From Flavobacterium psychrolimnae (lineage in GTDB: Bacteria; Bacteroidota; Bacteroidia; Flavobacteriales; Flavobacteriaceae), in contig NZ_QNUX01000001.1 in the NCBI RefSeq assembly GCF_003312425.1, forward strand, positions 124,001-188,000: 64,000 nucleotides of DNA, given 5' to 3'. Below the pieces are notes generated by a model. It saw only the letters and a list, made by a program, of their open reading frames with translations, did no database searches and had not been told where the DNA came from. Of the stretch, positions 42,185 through 51,271 are shown piece by piece; position 1 is the stretch's first letter; each line of letters opens with the position of its first letter. The translations under genes were made by a program, and so were the position numbers.

Positions 42185-42847
42185 ATGATACAAGCCAAAA
42201 ATCTACATAAATATTACGACCAACTGCATGTGTTGAAAGGAGTTGATTTACATATTCAAAAAGGAGAAATAGTCTCTATTGTAGGTGCTTCCGGTGCAGG
42301 AAAAACGACACTTTTACAAATTCTTGGTACTTTAGACAAGCCCACCGTTGAAAGCGGAATTGAGTTGCGCATCAATAATGAAGACATTCTAACCATGAAT
42401 GACAAAACCTTATCGAAATTCAGAAACTTGAATTTAGGTTTCATTTTTCAATTTCACCAATTATTACCGGAATTTACTGCCCTGGAAAATGTGTGCATTC
42501 CCGCTTTCATTGCCAATAAATCCAAAGAGGAGACTGAGACTGAAGCCAAAAAATTATTAACCTACCTTGGTCTTTCGCACCGAATGAATCACAAACCCAA
42601 CGAACTTTCGGGTGGAGAACAGCAACGTGTGGCAGTGGCTAGAGCGCTGATTAATAAACCAGCCATCATTTTTGCTGATGAGCCTTCGGGAAATCTCGAC
42701 ACAGCTTCAGCTGAAAACCTGCATCAATTATTTTTCAAATTGCGCGATGAGTTGGGACAAACTTTTGTCATAGTGACACACAACGAGGAATTAGCGAACA
42801 TGGCCGACAGAAAACTAATAATGGTAGACGGTTTAATTAGTAACTAG
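42185..42847 (+). CDS. ABC transporter ATPase, LolD-like
   Basis: A 220-residue ATP-binding subunit with Walker [16 protein letters not shown] (Lys40), Q-loop [18 protein letters not shown], signature [15 protein letters not shown], Walker [13 protein letters not shown] and H-loop [10 protein letters not shown]. The [14 protein letters not shown] segment is typical of the LolD/MacB group. The start at 42185 matches family N-termini ([11 protein letters not shown]). No membrane subunit is adjacent, so partner proteins are encoded elsewhere. A role in lipoprotein release is a family-based guess. Confidence 0.88.
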   Translation: MIQAKNLHKYYDQLHVLKGVDLHIQKGEIVSIVGASGAGKTTLLQILGTLDKPTVESGIELRINNEDILTMNDKTLSKFRNLNLGFIFQFHQLLPEFTALENVCIPAFIANKSKEETETEAKKLLTYLGLSHRMNHKPNELSGGEQQRVAVARALINKPAIIFADEPSGNLDTASAENLHQLFFKLRDELGQTFVIVTHNEELANMADRKLIMVDGLISN

Positions 42848-42925
42848 GAGCTATTTCCAGCTATACACTCTATCTTTTCATTTTTAAAGAAAAAATAAAA
42901 AGGATGCCGTTTCTATCTGAGCTAT
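42847..42925 (-). repeat. Intergenic repeat family, inverted copy
   Basis: GGAGCTATTTCC, CTATCTTTTCATTTTTAAAG and AAAAGGATGCCGTTTCTATC align with the reverse complement of the copy at 39043-39121 (GGAGCTATTTCC, CAATCTTTTATGTTTTTAAA, AAAAGGATTTCCATTTCAAT). It starts at the last base of the lolD-like stop codon. Confidence 0.65.
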
Positions 42926-42986
42926 ACCTTGAAACAACAAGAAGTATTTCCTAAAACAAATTAGTATTCAAAGTCATCAATCGAAA

Positions 42987-43751
42987 ATGAATCCATCAGA
43001 ACTTAAAGATTTCCTTGACGAAAAAGTCCTGCAATACAATACACTCGATTTCATAGAAAGTGATCCGGTACAAATTCCACATTTATTTTCACAAAAAGAA
43101 GATATTGAAATTGCCGGTTTTTTGAGCGCTACCATTGCTTGGGGAAATCGCACGATGATTATCAAAAATTCTCATCGAATGATGGATTTGATGGGAAATG
43201 CGCCATATGATTTTGTCATGTCACATACTGAAAATGATTTGGAACGATTGGAAACTTTTGTACACCGCACGTTCAACGGAATAGATTTTACTAGTTTTAT
43301 TAGAAGTTTACAACACATATACAGCAATCATGGCGGTTTAGAATCGGTTTTCAATAAACATCAGGAAACCCATTCGATGCAAAAAAGTATCCATGAATTC
43401 AAGAAAATATTTTTTGAGATTCCACACCAGTATAGAACCCAAAAACATGTATCAGATCCGCTGAATAATTCCGCAGCAAAAAGAATCAACATGTATCTTA
43501 GATGGATGATTCGTCAAGACAATAAAGGAGTCGATTTAGGAATTTGGAAGAGCATTTCGCCAGCCTCATTATCGTGCCCTTTGGACGTACATTCCGGAAA
43601 TGTAGCACGAAAATTAGGAATCTTAACAAGGAAACAAAATGATGGAAAAGCCTTGTCAGAATTGGACATAAAACTTCGTGAATTAGATAGTATAGATCCT
43701 GTTAAATACGATTTTGCTTTATTTGGATTAGGTGTTTTCGAGGGATTTTAA
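42987..43751 (+). CDS. TIGR02757 family protein
   Basis: A 254-residue protein of a Bacteroidota-rich family of unknown function (TIGR02757/DUF2400). Typical pieces are DPVQIPHLFSQKEDIEIAGF then LSATIAWGNRTMIIKN, the aromatic core NAPYDFVM, KRINMYLRWMIRQDNKGVDL, the LDVHSGNVARKLGIL segment and a C-terminal DFALFGLGVFEGF. No catalytic site is known. Its final segment has a degraded counterpart upstream of the second HEAT/GT2 module at 51272-51407. Confidence 0.93.
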   Translation: MNPSELKDFLDEKVLQYNTLDFIESDPVQIPHLFSQKEDIEIAGFLSATIAWGNRTMIIKNSHRMMDLMGNAPYDFVMSHTENDLERLETFVHRTFNGIDFTSFIRSLQHIYSNHGGLESVFNKHQETHSMQKSIHEFKKIFFEIPHQYRTQKHVSDPLNNSAAKRINMYLRWMIRQDNKGVDLGIWKSISPASLSCPLDVHSGNVARKLGILTRKQNDGKALSELDIKLRELDSIDPVKYDFALFGLGVFEGF

Positions 43752-43874
43752 CTTCCCTAAAAGTAAATTTATTGTTTGTATAATTTTTATTTATATATTT
43801 AGACCGGAAGTTGTTATAGAATAGTCCCCGCTGTTTTATTTACTACAAATGCCCTTACAAAAATTGAACTTAAA

Positions 43875-44186
43875 ATGAACAAAAACATGAAAACCTACTT
43901 GAGTGTTTTGCTGCGAAATACTATTGATATCAATACTATTTTCCGAACTAAATTAGCATTTTTTAGTGTCCTGAAAAATATTAAACCTGAATTTAATTCT
44001 ACAAATAATCTCTTTTATATATTCAAATTATCCAATGATTTGATTCGGTATTTTGCCAAACATCATGCGCTTTTTTACTTCCCTAGCTTTCAGTTGTTAC
44101 GATATCGTAATGATAATGATTTTGGAAACAAAGACGAAATTAATGATTTATTCAAAAGAAATTTTTCTTTGAACTACGTGTATTAG
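43875..44186 (+). CDS. Hypothetical protein, doubtful
   Basis: A 103-residue basic frame (MNKNMKTYLSVLLRNTIDIN..) rich in Asn, Phe and Tyr, lying alone in an AT-rich gap. It has an ATG with an A-rich preceding sequence but no recognised domain, signal or membrane segment. It could be a real orphan gene or a chance frame. Confidence 0.3.
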   Translation: MNKNMKTYLSVLLRNTIDINTIFRTKLAFFSVLKNIKPEFNSTNNLFYIFKLSNDLIRYFAKHHALFYFPSFQLLRYRNDNDFGNKDEINDLFKRNFSLNYVY

Positions 44187-44356
44187 TTTAAAACAAAATT
44201 TATAATGAAGTCTTCAACACAATGGGTATAATCTTTGCGTAGTTACTTTAATAATTTACTCAAACCCACAAGTTGTAAATAACTTCATTAATTAATCAAA
44301 AGTCAGAAACTATTGTTGCTGACATTTCGTAAGTATAGATGTTAGGTCAATCATTC
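44187..44356 (+). other. Upstream region of the polysaccharide locus
   Basis: There is no credible ORF here. TATAATCTTTG near 44229-44239 resembles TAnnTTTG with one extra base, but no -33 partner is seen, so the true promoter of the locus is uncertain. Confidence 0.3.
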
Positions 44357-44377
44357 CTATTTGGTATTCCCAAATAG
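44357..44377 (+). promoter_or_regulatory. Inverted repeat before the first response regulator
   Basis: CTATTTGG and CCAAATAG form an exact 8-base inverted repeat around TATTC, about 140 bases upstream of the response-regulator ATG. It has no T run, so an operator or mRNA structure is more likely than a terminator. Confidence 0.4.
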
Positions 44378-44398
44378 AACAAATTAGAGATTCAATCC

Positions 44399-44527
44399 AT
44401 GATGAACAAATTACTAAAAGAGAAACTACAAAATAAAATTGCAGAGCTTACAAACTTCTACCAATCAATTTTTATTTATATATCATTTACTTTTTTACCA
44501 AAACTAAAATTAATGCACCATGAGTGA
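44399..44527 (+). CDS. Possible 42-residue upstream ORF
   Basis: MMNKLLKEKLQNKIAELTNF opens this ORF, then a hydrophobic stretch (FIYISFTFLPKLKL) and MHHE. Its stop overlaps the response-regulator start by 8 bases (ATGAGTGA), a coupling-type junction. Such frames also arise by chance in AT-rich DNA. Confidence 0.3.
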   Translation: MMNKLLKEKLQNKIAELTNFYQSIFIYISFTFLPKLKLMHHE

Positions 44528-44888
44528 TGCCAAAAAAATTGTCTTAGCAGAGGATAATTCTATTTTTTTGTTATTGCTAAAATTCAGATTGGAAAAAGAG
44601 GGATATAAAATCCTGACTGCAGTAGATGGAAAAGAAGCAATTGACTTAATTGAAGAACACAGTCCAGAATTAATTTTGACTGACATTATGATGCCATTCA
44701 TCAGCGGTTTAGAGGTTATCAGTCATGTAAGAAACAAATTGAACATGAAAACTCCAATCATCGTTTTTTCATCAGCCGGTCAAGAGGAAATAGTCCTTAA
44801 AGCATTTGATTTAGGAGCTACTGACTTTATGAGTAAACCTTTAAGTCCCAATGAACTTGTCATTAGAGTAAAAAGATTATTGCGTTAA
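44520..44888 (+). CDS. Stand-alone response regulator (receiver only)
   Basis: A 122-residue CheY-like receiver. Acid pocket AEDNS (Glu11, Asp12), phosphoacceptor Asp55 in ILTDIMMPFISG, switch Ser in IIVFSSAGQE, and Lys in FMSKPLSPNEL. There is no output domain, so it acts through protein contacts or a partner. It heads the first polysaccharide module, 25 bases before the HEAT-repeat gene, and is a paralogue of the regulator at 57503, with the Asp at the same residue number. Confidence 0.93.
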   Translation: MSDAKKIVLAEDNSIFLLLLKFRLEKEGYKILTAVDGKEAIDLIEEHSPELILTDIMMPFISGLEVISHVRNKLNMKTPIIVFSSAGQEEIVLKAFDLGATDFMSKPLSPNELVIRVKRLLR

Positions 44889-44913
44889 TAGTTCAAATTG
44901 CCCAGATTATTTT

Positions 44914-46017
44914 ATGAATACAAATTACTTTTTGATTGATTATTTTAATGAATCACCATCTATTATTCAAGTAGCATGGAGCATTAGTGTTGTGTTTTTT
45001 ATAATTATCATTCCATTAATTCTTTATCTAAAATTTCTGAGGGGACATTTAAGAAAAAAAGAAAGGGTAACAGCTGAATTAGAAAATGATTATGAATCGT
45101 CTCTTATTAATTATTTGTATTCTGGAAATGAAGAAGAGGAAATCAGCGCAGAGCAACAAGTAATTATCAATCAATTAAAAGAATGTATTAAAGACCCTTT
45201 TAGAAGAAAAATTTTAATTGGTGTTTTGCTGAAGTTAAAAAATGAAATTTCAGGGGAAATTGCTGAATCCATTCATAAACTTTATTTTCATACAGGTCTT
45301 GTCAATTTTGCTTTATCGCGATTAAAACATGAAAAGTGGTTTGTTATTGCGAAAGGAATCCGAGAACTAAAGCAATTCCATGTGAAGGAAGCGCATGATG
45401 AAGTTATTGTTCACATCAATCATCCCAGACGTGAGGTCCGAAAAGAAATGCAATTGTACATGGTCAATTTATTTTATTTTGAAGGACTGGATTTTTTAGA
45501 TGTTTTAGAAACGCCATTATCAGAGTGGGACCAGATTCAATTATTAGAAGTATTACAACGAATGGAAAACCAAAATATTTCCAACATCAAATCTTGGTTA
45601 AATTCTTCTAATGATTCCGTTATCATTTTTGCTTTGAAACTTGCAAAAATCTACAATCAGTTTGAAGCAAAAGACGAACTCATTAATTTGTTACACCACA
45701 TTAATAAAAAAATCAGACTGGAATCAATACATGTATTAAGTTATTTAAATGCTTTGGAAGCCAAAGAAATTTTGAAAAACAATATAGAAGAACGTAGTCC
45801 GGAGGAACAAATTGCTTTTTTTAAAATGATGGAGGATTTGTATGAACAAACGGATGAATCTTTTGTAGTGAAATACATCCATCACGAAATTTTTGAAATT
45901 AAGGTCTCTACTTTAAAAATTTTAAAAGTACTCAATAGAGAAAGATTCAATCTTCTTAAGTTTGAGTCTTCAGAGCCTAAATTTTTGAGAATCGTAAATT
46001 TTATCGAAAATAATTAA
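44914..46017 (+). CDS. HEAT-repeat protein with N-terminal membrane helix
   Basis: A 367-residue protein: one transmembrane helix at about 18-41 (IQVAWSISVVFFIIIIPLIL), a charged stretch, then repeated alpha-helical HEAT-like units over 120-360, including FALSRLKHEKWFVIAKGIRE, HINHPRREVRKEMQLYMVNL and LLHHINKKIRLESIHVLSYL. It is anchored in the inner membrane with a large cytoplasmic arm and ends two bases before the GT2 start. It probably scaffolds or regulates the synthase; a contact with the response regulator is attractive but unproven. Paralogue at 51480. Confidence 0.88.
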   Translation: MNTNYFLIDYFNESPSIIQVAWSISVVFFIIIIPLILYLKFLRGHLRKKERVTAELENDYESSLINYLYSGNEEEEISAEQQVIINQLKECIKDPFRRKILIGVLLKLKNEISGEIAESIHKLYFHTGLVNFALSRLKHEKWFVIAKGIRELKQFHVKEAHDEVIVHINHPRREVRKEMQLYMVNLFYFEGLDFLDVLETPLSEWDQIQLLEVLQRMENQNISNIKSWLNSSNDSVIIFALKLAKIYNQFEAKDELINLLHHINKKIRLESIHVLSYLNALEAKEILKNNIEERSPEEQIAFFKMMEDLYEQTDESFVVKYIHHEIFEIKVSTLKILKVLNRERFNLLKFESSEPKFLRIVNFIENN

Positions 46018-46019
46018 AT

Positions 46020-47450
46020 ATGGGAGCAACTACGTATCAAATTATTCTTGAGATAATTCATTATTTATTTTTTATTTATAGTATTGCGGCAATAGGATCT
46101 TATCTTGTACTTGCAGCAATTTCTGCTGTGGAGACGGTTGAATACAAACGAAAAAACAGCTTTGTTAATTACAAAGAAATAATGTCCTCAAACATTTCAC
46201 CTTCTATTTCCATTATAGCACCTGCGTATAATGAAAGTTTGAATATCGTTGAAAACGTGCGCTCCTTATTGTCTAATCACTATGTAAATTATGACGTAAT
46301 CATAGTAAATGACGGAAGTAAAGATGACAGCTTAGAAAAACTGATTGAAGTTTATGACTTGGTACAAATAGATTACCTCATCAACGAACAAATTCCGACC
46401 AAACCCCTCAGAAAAGGAATTTACAAATCTACCAATCCCGCATTTGAAAAATTGATTATTGTAGATAAAGAAAACGGAGGGAAATCTGATGCTTTGAATA
46501 TGGGACTTAATATAAGCAACAGTAAATATGTAGCTTGTATAGATGTTGATTGTTTACTATTAGAAGATTCACTTCAAAAAATGATAAAACCATTTCTGGA
46601 AACGACTGGTAGAAGAGTTATTGCTGCCGGTGGAGTGATTAGAATTTCGAATTCCTGCGTTGTAAAAGACGGTAAATTACATGACGTTAATTTTCCTAAA
46701 AAATTATTAGAACAAGGACAAATTCTAGAATACATTCGTGCTTTTTTATTAGGAAGAATGGCTTGGAGCAGACTTAATGGCTTGTTGGTTATTTCTGGAG
46801 CTTTTGGTCTTTTTGATAAAAAAATTGCAATTCGGGTTGGCGGTTACGACACTAAAACTGTAGGCGAAGATATGGAGCTTGTAGTCAGAATGAGAGGTCA
46901 CATGGAAGAACTGAAAAAAAAATACAAAGTAGCCTATATTCCTGATCCGTTATGTTGGACCGAAGCGCCTGATAATTATAAAATATTTATTTCTCAAAGA
47001 AACAGATGGACTCGCGGAACAATAGAAACCTTGAGAAGACATAGAAAAATTGGGTTTAATCCAAAATATAAAGCCCTTGGAATGCTGAGTTATCCGTATT
47101 GGTTTTTTTTCGAAAGATTGGCACCGGTAATCGAAGTGGTTGGCCTGTTTTATTTTGGAATCCTTATTTTATTTAATTTTGTGCGATGGGATTATTCCTT
47201 TGCCTTTATTACTTTAGCCTACTTATTTACCGTTTTCTTTTCGCTGATAGCCTTAATTACTGAAGAATTAACCTACCATCAGTATAAAAAGAAAGGAACA
47301 GGTTTTCGCTTATTACGGATTGCTTTTTTAGAACCAATTGTTACGCATCCCTTTATTTTATATGCTGCAATTCGAGGAAATATAGATTACTACTTTAACA
47401 AAAAGAAGAAATGGGGAGAAATGACCAGAAAAGGAATGACAAAAGCATAA
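46020..47450 (+). CDS. Membrane GT2 polysaccharide synthase, module 1
   Basis: A 476-residue processive-type family-2 glycosyltransferase. One N-terminal helix (about 12-36), a cytoplasmic catalytic domain with APAYNES, NDGSKDD (Asp98), CIDVDC (Asp175, Asp177), GED (283-284) and QRNRW (326-330), then several C-terminal helices. This is the D, DxD, TED, Q(Q/R)xRW arrangement of cellulose-, hyaluronan- and PNAG-type synthases, so it makes and threads a polysaccharide through the inner membrane. No PilZ domain is fused. Sugar identity is not readable. Paralogue at 52541. Confidence 0.92.
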   Translation: MGATTYQIILEIIHYLFFIYSIAAIGSYLVLAAISAVETVEYKRKNSFVNYKEIMSSNISPSISIIAPAYNESLNIVENVRSLLSNHYVNYDVIIVNDGSKDDSLEKLIEVYDLVQIDYLINEQIPTKPLRKGIYKSTNPAFEKLIIVDKENGGKSDALNMGLNISNSKYVACIDVDCLLLEDSLQKMIKPFLETTGRRVIAAGGVIRISNSCVVKDGKLHDVNFPKKLLEQGQILEYIRAFLLGRMAWSRLNGLLVISGAFGLFDKKIAIRVGGYDTKTVGEDMELVVRMRGHMEELKKKYKVAYIPDPLCWTEAPDNYKIFISQRNRWTRGTIETLRRHRKIGFNPKYKALGMLSYPYWFFFERLAPVIEVVGLFYFGILILFNFVRWDYSFAFITLAYLFTVFFSLIALITEELTYHQYKKKGTGFRLLRIAFLEPIVTHPFILYAAIRGNIDYYFNKKKKWGEMTRKGMTKA

Positions 47451-47469
47451 AACAATAAACCACCTATAA

Positions 47470-49860
47470 ATGGAAATAAAATTTACTTATAAAGACATTT
47501 TAGAATACCTATATGCAACGATTTCGTTAATCCTTGTTTTTTGCTTATTGAGTTTAATTGAAGTATTCAAAAATTTTGACACACTACCATTCGCATATAA
47601 AATATTAAATGATTTTTTCACGGGAACAGTAATCGGATTATTGTTTTTTCCGTTGTATTTAGTATTAAAATATATGAAAAATTCTTTGGGAATAATTGTC
47701 ATCAAAGTACTATTTTCGGTTATTGCACTCATTCAACTTGGATTAATAGGATACAGCCTGACAACTCATATCAATCTTGGCGCAGATCTTTTAGGGTATT
47801 CTTTGAGTGATATGTACACTACTGTAACTGCATCTTTGTCCATTTCATTCCTTTTATTTTTACCTTTTATTGTTTTGCCTCTTGTCTATTTAGGACTCAA
47901 TTGGTTGTTACATTTCTTTGGACATAAAATCAATCCTAAAATTTTACTTGTAGTTATATTTTTCTTTGGAAGTTTGACTTTAATAATCGCAGGAAGTAAT
48001 AAACCAGCTACTCAAAACAAATTGAATTTTTTGTTGAGTGATATCATACGAGCTGAAAATGATAAATCTTTGGCTTCTCAAGGAAATGCTACTTTTAAAA
48101 AGGAATATCCTTTAGAACAATCCGCATTAAATACTAAGGATGTTCTGGCTCCATTTTTCAATATTAGTAAAGAAAAACCAAATGTTGTTTTTATAATTGT
48201 TGAAGGATTGGGAAGTGACTTTACGGATGATGGTGACTATAATGGTTTCACGCCTTATCTGGATTCCTTGACATCGAAATCGCTGTATTGGGAAAACTTT
48301 GTAAGTAATGCTGGCCGAACATTTGGCGCATTACCTTCTTTAATAGGTTCATTACCGTTTGGAGAAAACGGTTTCATGGAATTGAATCCATTACCCAAAC
48401 ACAATTCACTTATCAGTATTCTGAAATCAAATGGATACACTACCAATTATTTTTGTGGAGATGAATCCAGTTTTGATAGAAAAAGTAATTTCTTAGAATA
48501 CAATGGTATTGATAAAATTATTGATATCAATAAATTTGGTCCCGGATATGTTAAAACAAAAGAGAACGCCGGTGGTTTTTCTTGGGGTTATCCGGATGCC
48601 GAAATATATCGTAAAACATTAGCTGAATTAAAAGATAATAAGCAACCCAGACTGGATATTATAATGACGCTTACTAATCACGAACCATTTGATTTCCCTT
48701 CTAAAAAAGCGTATTTAGAAAAAGTTGAAGGCATCTTAAAAACCAAATCATATTTCGAAAAAAACAAACTGAATGAATATAAAGACATATTTGCCTGTTT
48801 GCTGTACACCGATAATTCTATCCAAAATTTCATGGAAGCTTATGCTAAGCGACCTGATTATGCCAACACCATTTTTATAATCACAGGTGATCACAGGCTA
48901 ATTCCGGTTCCGCAAAAAGATAATTTATCACGTTTTCATGTTCCCTTTTACATTTACAGCCCGATGCTAAAGAAAACGGCAAAATTCAAATCCATTTCTT
49001 CGCATAGTGATGTAACACCTAGTTTAGTTTCTTTTTTAACCAATAATTATAAATTCAATCCATTAGAAAAAACAACCTGGCTTGGTCAGGGACTGGACAC
49101 TGTAAGACAATTTAGAAATGTTCACAGCATTCCGTTGATGCGATATAAAGGAAGTATCAATGATTATATTTATAAAGATTATTTCTATTCGGATGGAAAT
49201 ATGTTTAAAATTGATGAAAATTTCAATCTGAGTGAAACGGACAATGATATGACAGAAACAGTAAGCAGTTCTTTTATGGATTTTAAAAAATTAAATTCTT
49301 ATTTGACTACAAAAAATAAAATCACTAACGCTGCCTCCAGTTTTAAGAAACCTACCTATACATTTAATGCTGAAGAATTCTCGACCATTAAAAAACTAAC
49401 AAAAGGACTGGATCGCGATCAGATTTTCTTTTTGGCAAGAGATTTAGCATTCAAAAAAGAGCGCGAAAAAGCACGTTTATTGTGCAATTATATTTTGAAT
49501 GACCTTCCAAACTATGGCGACGTGAGAACATTGAAAGGCAGAACATTAGCTTGGGATGGTGATTATAAAAATGCAGAAAAGGAATTATTGGAAGTAATCA
49601 GCAGAACCCCTTTTTATGGGGATTCCTATTTAGCGCTGATGGATGTTTACTGGTGGTCAGGCCAAAATAAAAAAGCAGTAGCTATTGGCAAACAAGCATT
49701 AGGGAATCAAATAAATGATGCGGAATTGGGCTATAAACTGGCTCAAGCATACAATAGAATGCAGAATTTTAAAGATTCAAACAGAATGATGGATAGCCTT
49801 CTGGCATTATATCCTAAAAATAATGAATACTCAAATTTTAAAAAATCCTTAAAAAAATGA
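47470..49860 (+). CDS. LTA-synthase/sulfatase-fold enzyme fused to TPRs
   Basis: A 796-residue protein with five N-terminal helices to about 175, a periplasmic alkaline-phosphatase-superfamily domain (235-600) and C-terminal TPR-like helices (660-796, with GRTLAWDGDYKNAEKELLEV and KLAQAYNRMQNF). The catalytic parts are PNVVFIIVEGLG (Glu245), the nucleophile Thr284 in AGRTFGALPSL, ITGDHRLIP and SSHSDVTPSLV. These enzymes transfer phosphoglycerol or phosphoethanolamine groups or act as sulfatases, so it may decorate the polymer from the adjacent synthase. The TPR tail is unusual for this family. Its stop overlaps the next start by 4 bases. Confidence 0.88.
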   Translation: MEIKFTYKDILEYLYATISLILVFCLLSLIEVFKNFDTLPFAYKILNDFFTGTVIGLLFFPLYLVLKYMKNSLGIIVIKVLFSVIALIQLGLIGYSLTTHINLGADLLGYSLSDMYTTVTASLSISFLLFLPFIVLPLVYLGLNWLLHFFGHKINPKILLVVIFFFGSLTLIIAGSNKPATQNKLNFLLSDIIRAENDKSLASQGNATFKKEYPLEQSALNTKDVLAPFFNISKEKPNVVFIIVEGLGSDFTDDGDYNGFTPYLDSLTSKSLYWENFVSNAGRTFGALPSLIGSLPFGENGFMELNPLPKHNSLISILKSNGYTTNYFCGDESSFDRKSNFLEYNGIDKIIDINKFGPGYVKTKENAGGFSWGYPDAEIYRKTLAELKDNKQPRLDIIMTLTNHEPFDFPSKKAYLEKVEGILKTKSYFEKNKLNEYKDIFACLLYTDNSIQNFMEAYAKRPDYANTIFIITGDHRLIPVPQKDNLSRFHVPFYIYSPMLKKTAKFKSISSHSDVTPSLVSFLTNNYKFNPLEKTTWLGQGLDTVRQFRNVHSIPLMRYKGSINDYIYKDYFYSDGNMFKIDENFNLSETDNDMTETVSSSFMDFKKLNSYLTTKNKITNAASSFKKPTYTFNAEEFSTIKKLTKGLDRDQIFFLARDLAFKKEREKARLLCNYILNDLPNYGDVRTLKGRTLAWDGDYKNAEKELLEVISRTPFYGDSYLALMDVYWWSGQNKKAVAIGKQALGNQINDAELGYKLAQAYNRMQNFKDSNRMMDSLLALYPKNNEYSNFKKSLKK

Positions 49861-51122
49861 TGGCAAAAATAATTATAAAACTAACTTTTCTAGTCGTATT
49901 TTTTGGCAGCTTTCAAATGTCAGGACAAGAAATTAAATTTGATGGCGATCCGGACGCTTCTTTCGAAAATGCCCGTAATTTAGCTTTCAACCTACAACGG
50001 AAACAAGCGCAGGATACCTTATTATTTATCCTGACAAAATATCCTGATTACCATGATATCAGATCATTTTTGGCAACAACATATTCATGGGACGGTGAAT
50101 ATAAAAAAGCCCGAAAAGAATTTAATTATGTCCTCGAAAAAGACAAAGAAAATAAACCTACCTGGATAGCTGCCATAAAAAATGAATTGTGGGCTGACTT
50201 ACCGTATGCCGCAATAGATATGACAAATAACGCTTTAAAAACATTTCCTGATGACTCCGAGCTGTTGTTATTAAAGGCTAGTGCGCAAGAAAACACAAAT
50301 AATCCATTAGAAGCATTAAGCACAATTGAGTTAGTATTAGAGAAAAATCCTGACGATCAGAAAGCCAAAGATTATAAAGCAACTTTAAACAATGGCTTGA
50401 GCCGAAATGCCATTGGAATAACGGCATCGGTAGATCTTTATTCCGATGTTTTTGATCCAATGCAATATTATGCATTGATGTACAGGAGACAAACTAAATA
50501 TGGAAGCATTATAGGAAGAGTAAATTACAATAGGAGATTCAACGAAAATGGATTGCAATATGAAGTGGATTTATATCCAAAAATTGCCAAAGGGCTTTAT
50601 GCTTATGTAAATGTTGGGATTGCTAATACGTTCCTGTTTCCTGACGTAAAATATGGTGCTGAGTTATTCAAATCATTGCCTAAAAGCTTCGAAGTTTCAT
50701 TAGGATTCCGAACCCTAAAGTACAGTACTACAACTAATATTTACACAGGATCAATAGGTTGGTATACTGGAAACAGTTATTTATCATTCCGTCCTTATTT
50801 TACTCCAGGAGAAACAGGAACCAGCAAATCCGGGACTTTCACTTACCGAAAATACCGAAGCGATGCTGATAACTATTTAGGTGTTGCTGTCAGTGTGGGG
50901 TTTTCTCCGGAAATTAATCAATTTAACATCAACGAAAATGCGGCAAAATTCGTTGATTTAGAATCTCAAAGAATCAATATGGGTTATTATTTTACCTCTG
51001 CAAATAAACAAAACGCTTGGGGAGCACAATTTGCAGTCTCACACCAAGAAATAATATTTGACCAAGGAAATTTCTTTTGGATTTATTCATTAGCGCTTTC
51101 GTGGGAATTGAAATTTAAATAA
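49857..51122 (+). CDS. TPR plus YaiO-type outer-membrane barrel, module 1
   Basis: A 421-residue exported protein: signal peptide ending QMSGQ, TPR repeats at about 30-170 (ARNLAFNLQRKQAQDTLLFI, FLATTYSWDGEYKKARKEFN, LSTIELVLEKNPDDQ), then a beta-barrel of the YaiO type with YYALMYRRQTKYGSIIGRVN and repeated aromatic strands, ending WIYSLALSWELKFK. In E. coli yaiO lies near a GT2 gene, and TPR-barrel proteins such as PgaA and BcsC export polysaccharides; I infer the same here. ATGA overlap with the sulfatase-fold gene. A terminator follows. Confidence 0.9.
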   Translation: MMAKIIIKLTFLVVFFGSFQMSGQEIKFDGDPDASFENARNLAFNLQRKQAQDTLLFILTKYPDYHDIRSFLATTYSWDGEYKKARKEFNYVLEKDKENKPTWIAAIKNELWADLPYAAIDMTNNALKTFPDDSELLLLKASAQENTNNPLEALSTIELVLEKNPDDQKAKDYKATLNNGLSRNAIGITASVDLYSDVFDPMQYYALMYRRQTKYGSIIGRVNYNRRFNENGLQYEVDLYPKIAKGLYAYVNVGIANTFLFPDVKYGAELFKSLPKSFEVSLGFRTLKYSTTTNIYTGSIGWYTGNSYLSFRPYFTPGETGTSKSGTFTYRKYRSDADNYLGVAVSVGFSPEINQFNINENAAKFVDLESQRINMGYYFTSANKQNAWGAQFAVSHQEIIFDQGNFFWIYSLALSWELKFK

Positions 51123-51148
51123 AAAATAGAGTTCTAATTTGACTTTTT

Positions 51149-51186
51149 AAATCCTTCTTTTGTACACTCAAAGGAAGGATTTTTTA
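51149..51186 (+). terminator. Terminator at the end of module 1
   Basis: AATCCTTC and GAAGGATT, extended by TTT/AAA with one bulged G, then a T run. It indicates that module 2 is a separate transcript, although no clear promoter box appears between 51187 and 51480. Confidence 0.75.
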
Positions 51187-51271
51187 TTTACAATGAATTA
51201 TAGTAAGTGTTTTATACAAGAAATCCATTTATTTCAAATAGGTTTTCATACGTAATTAGTATTAAAAATTG

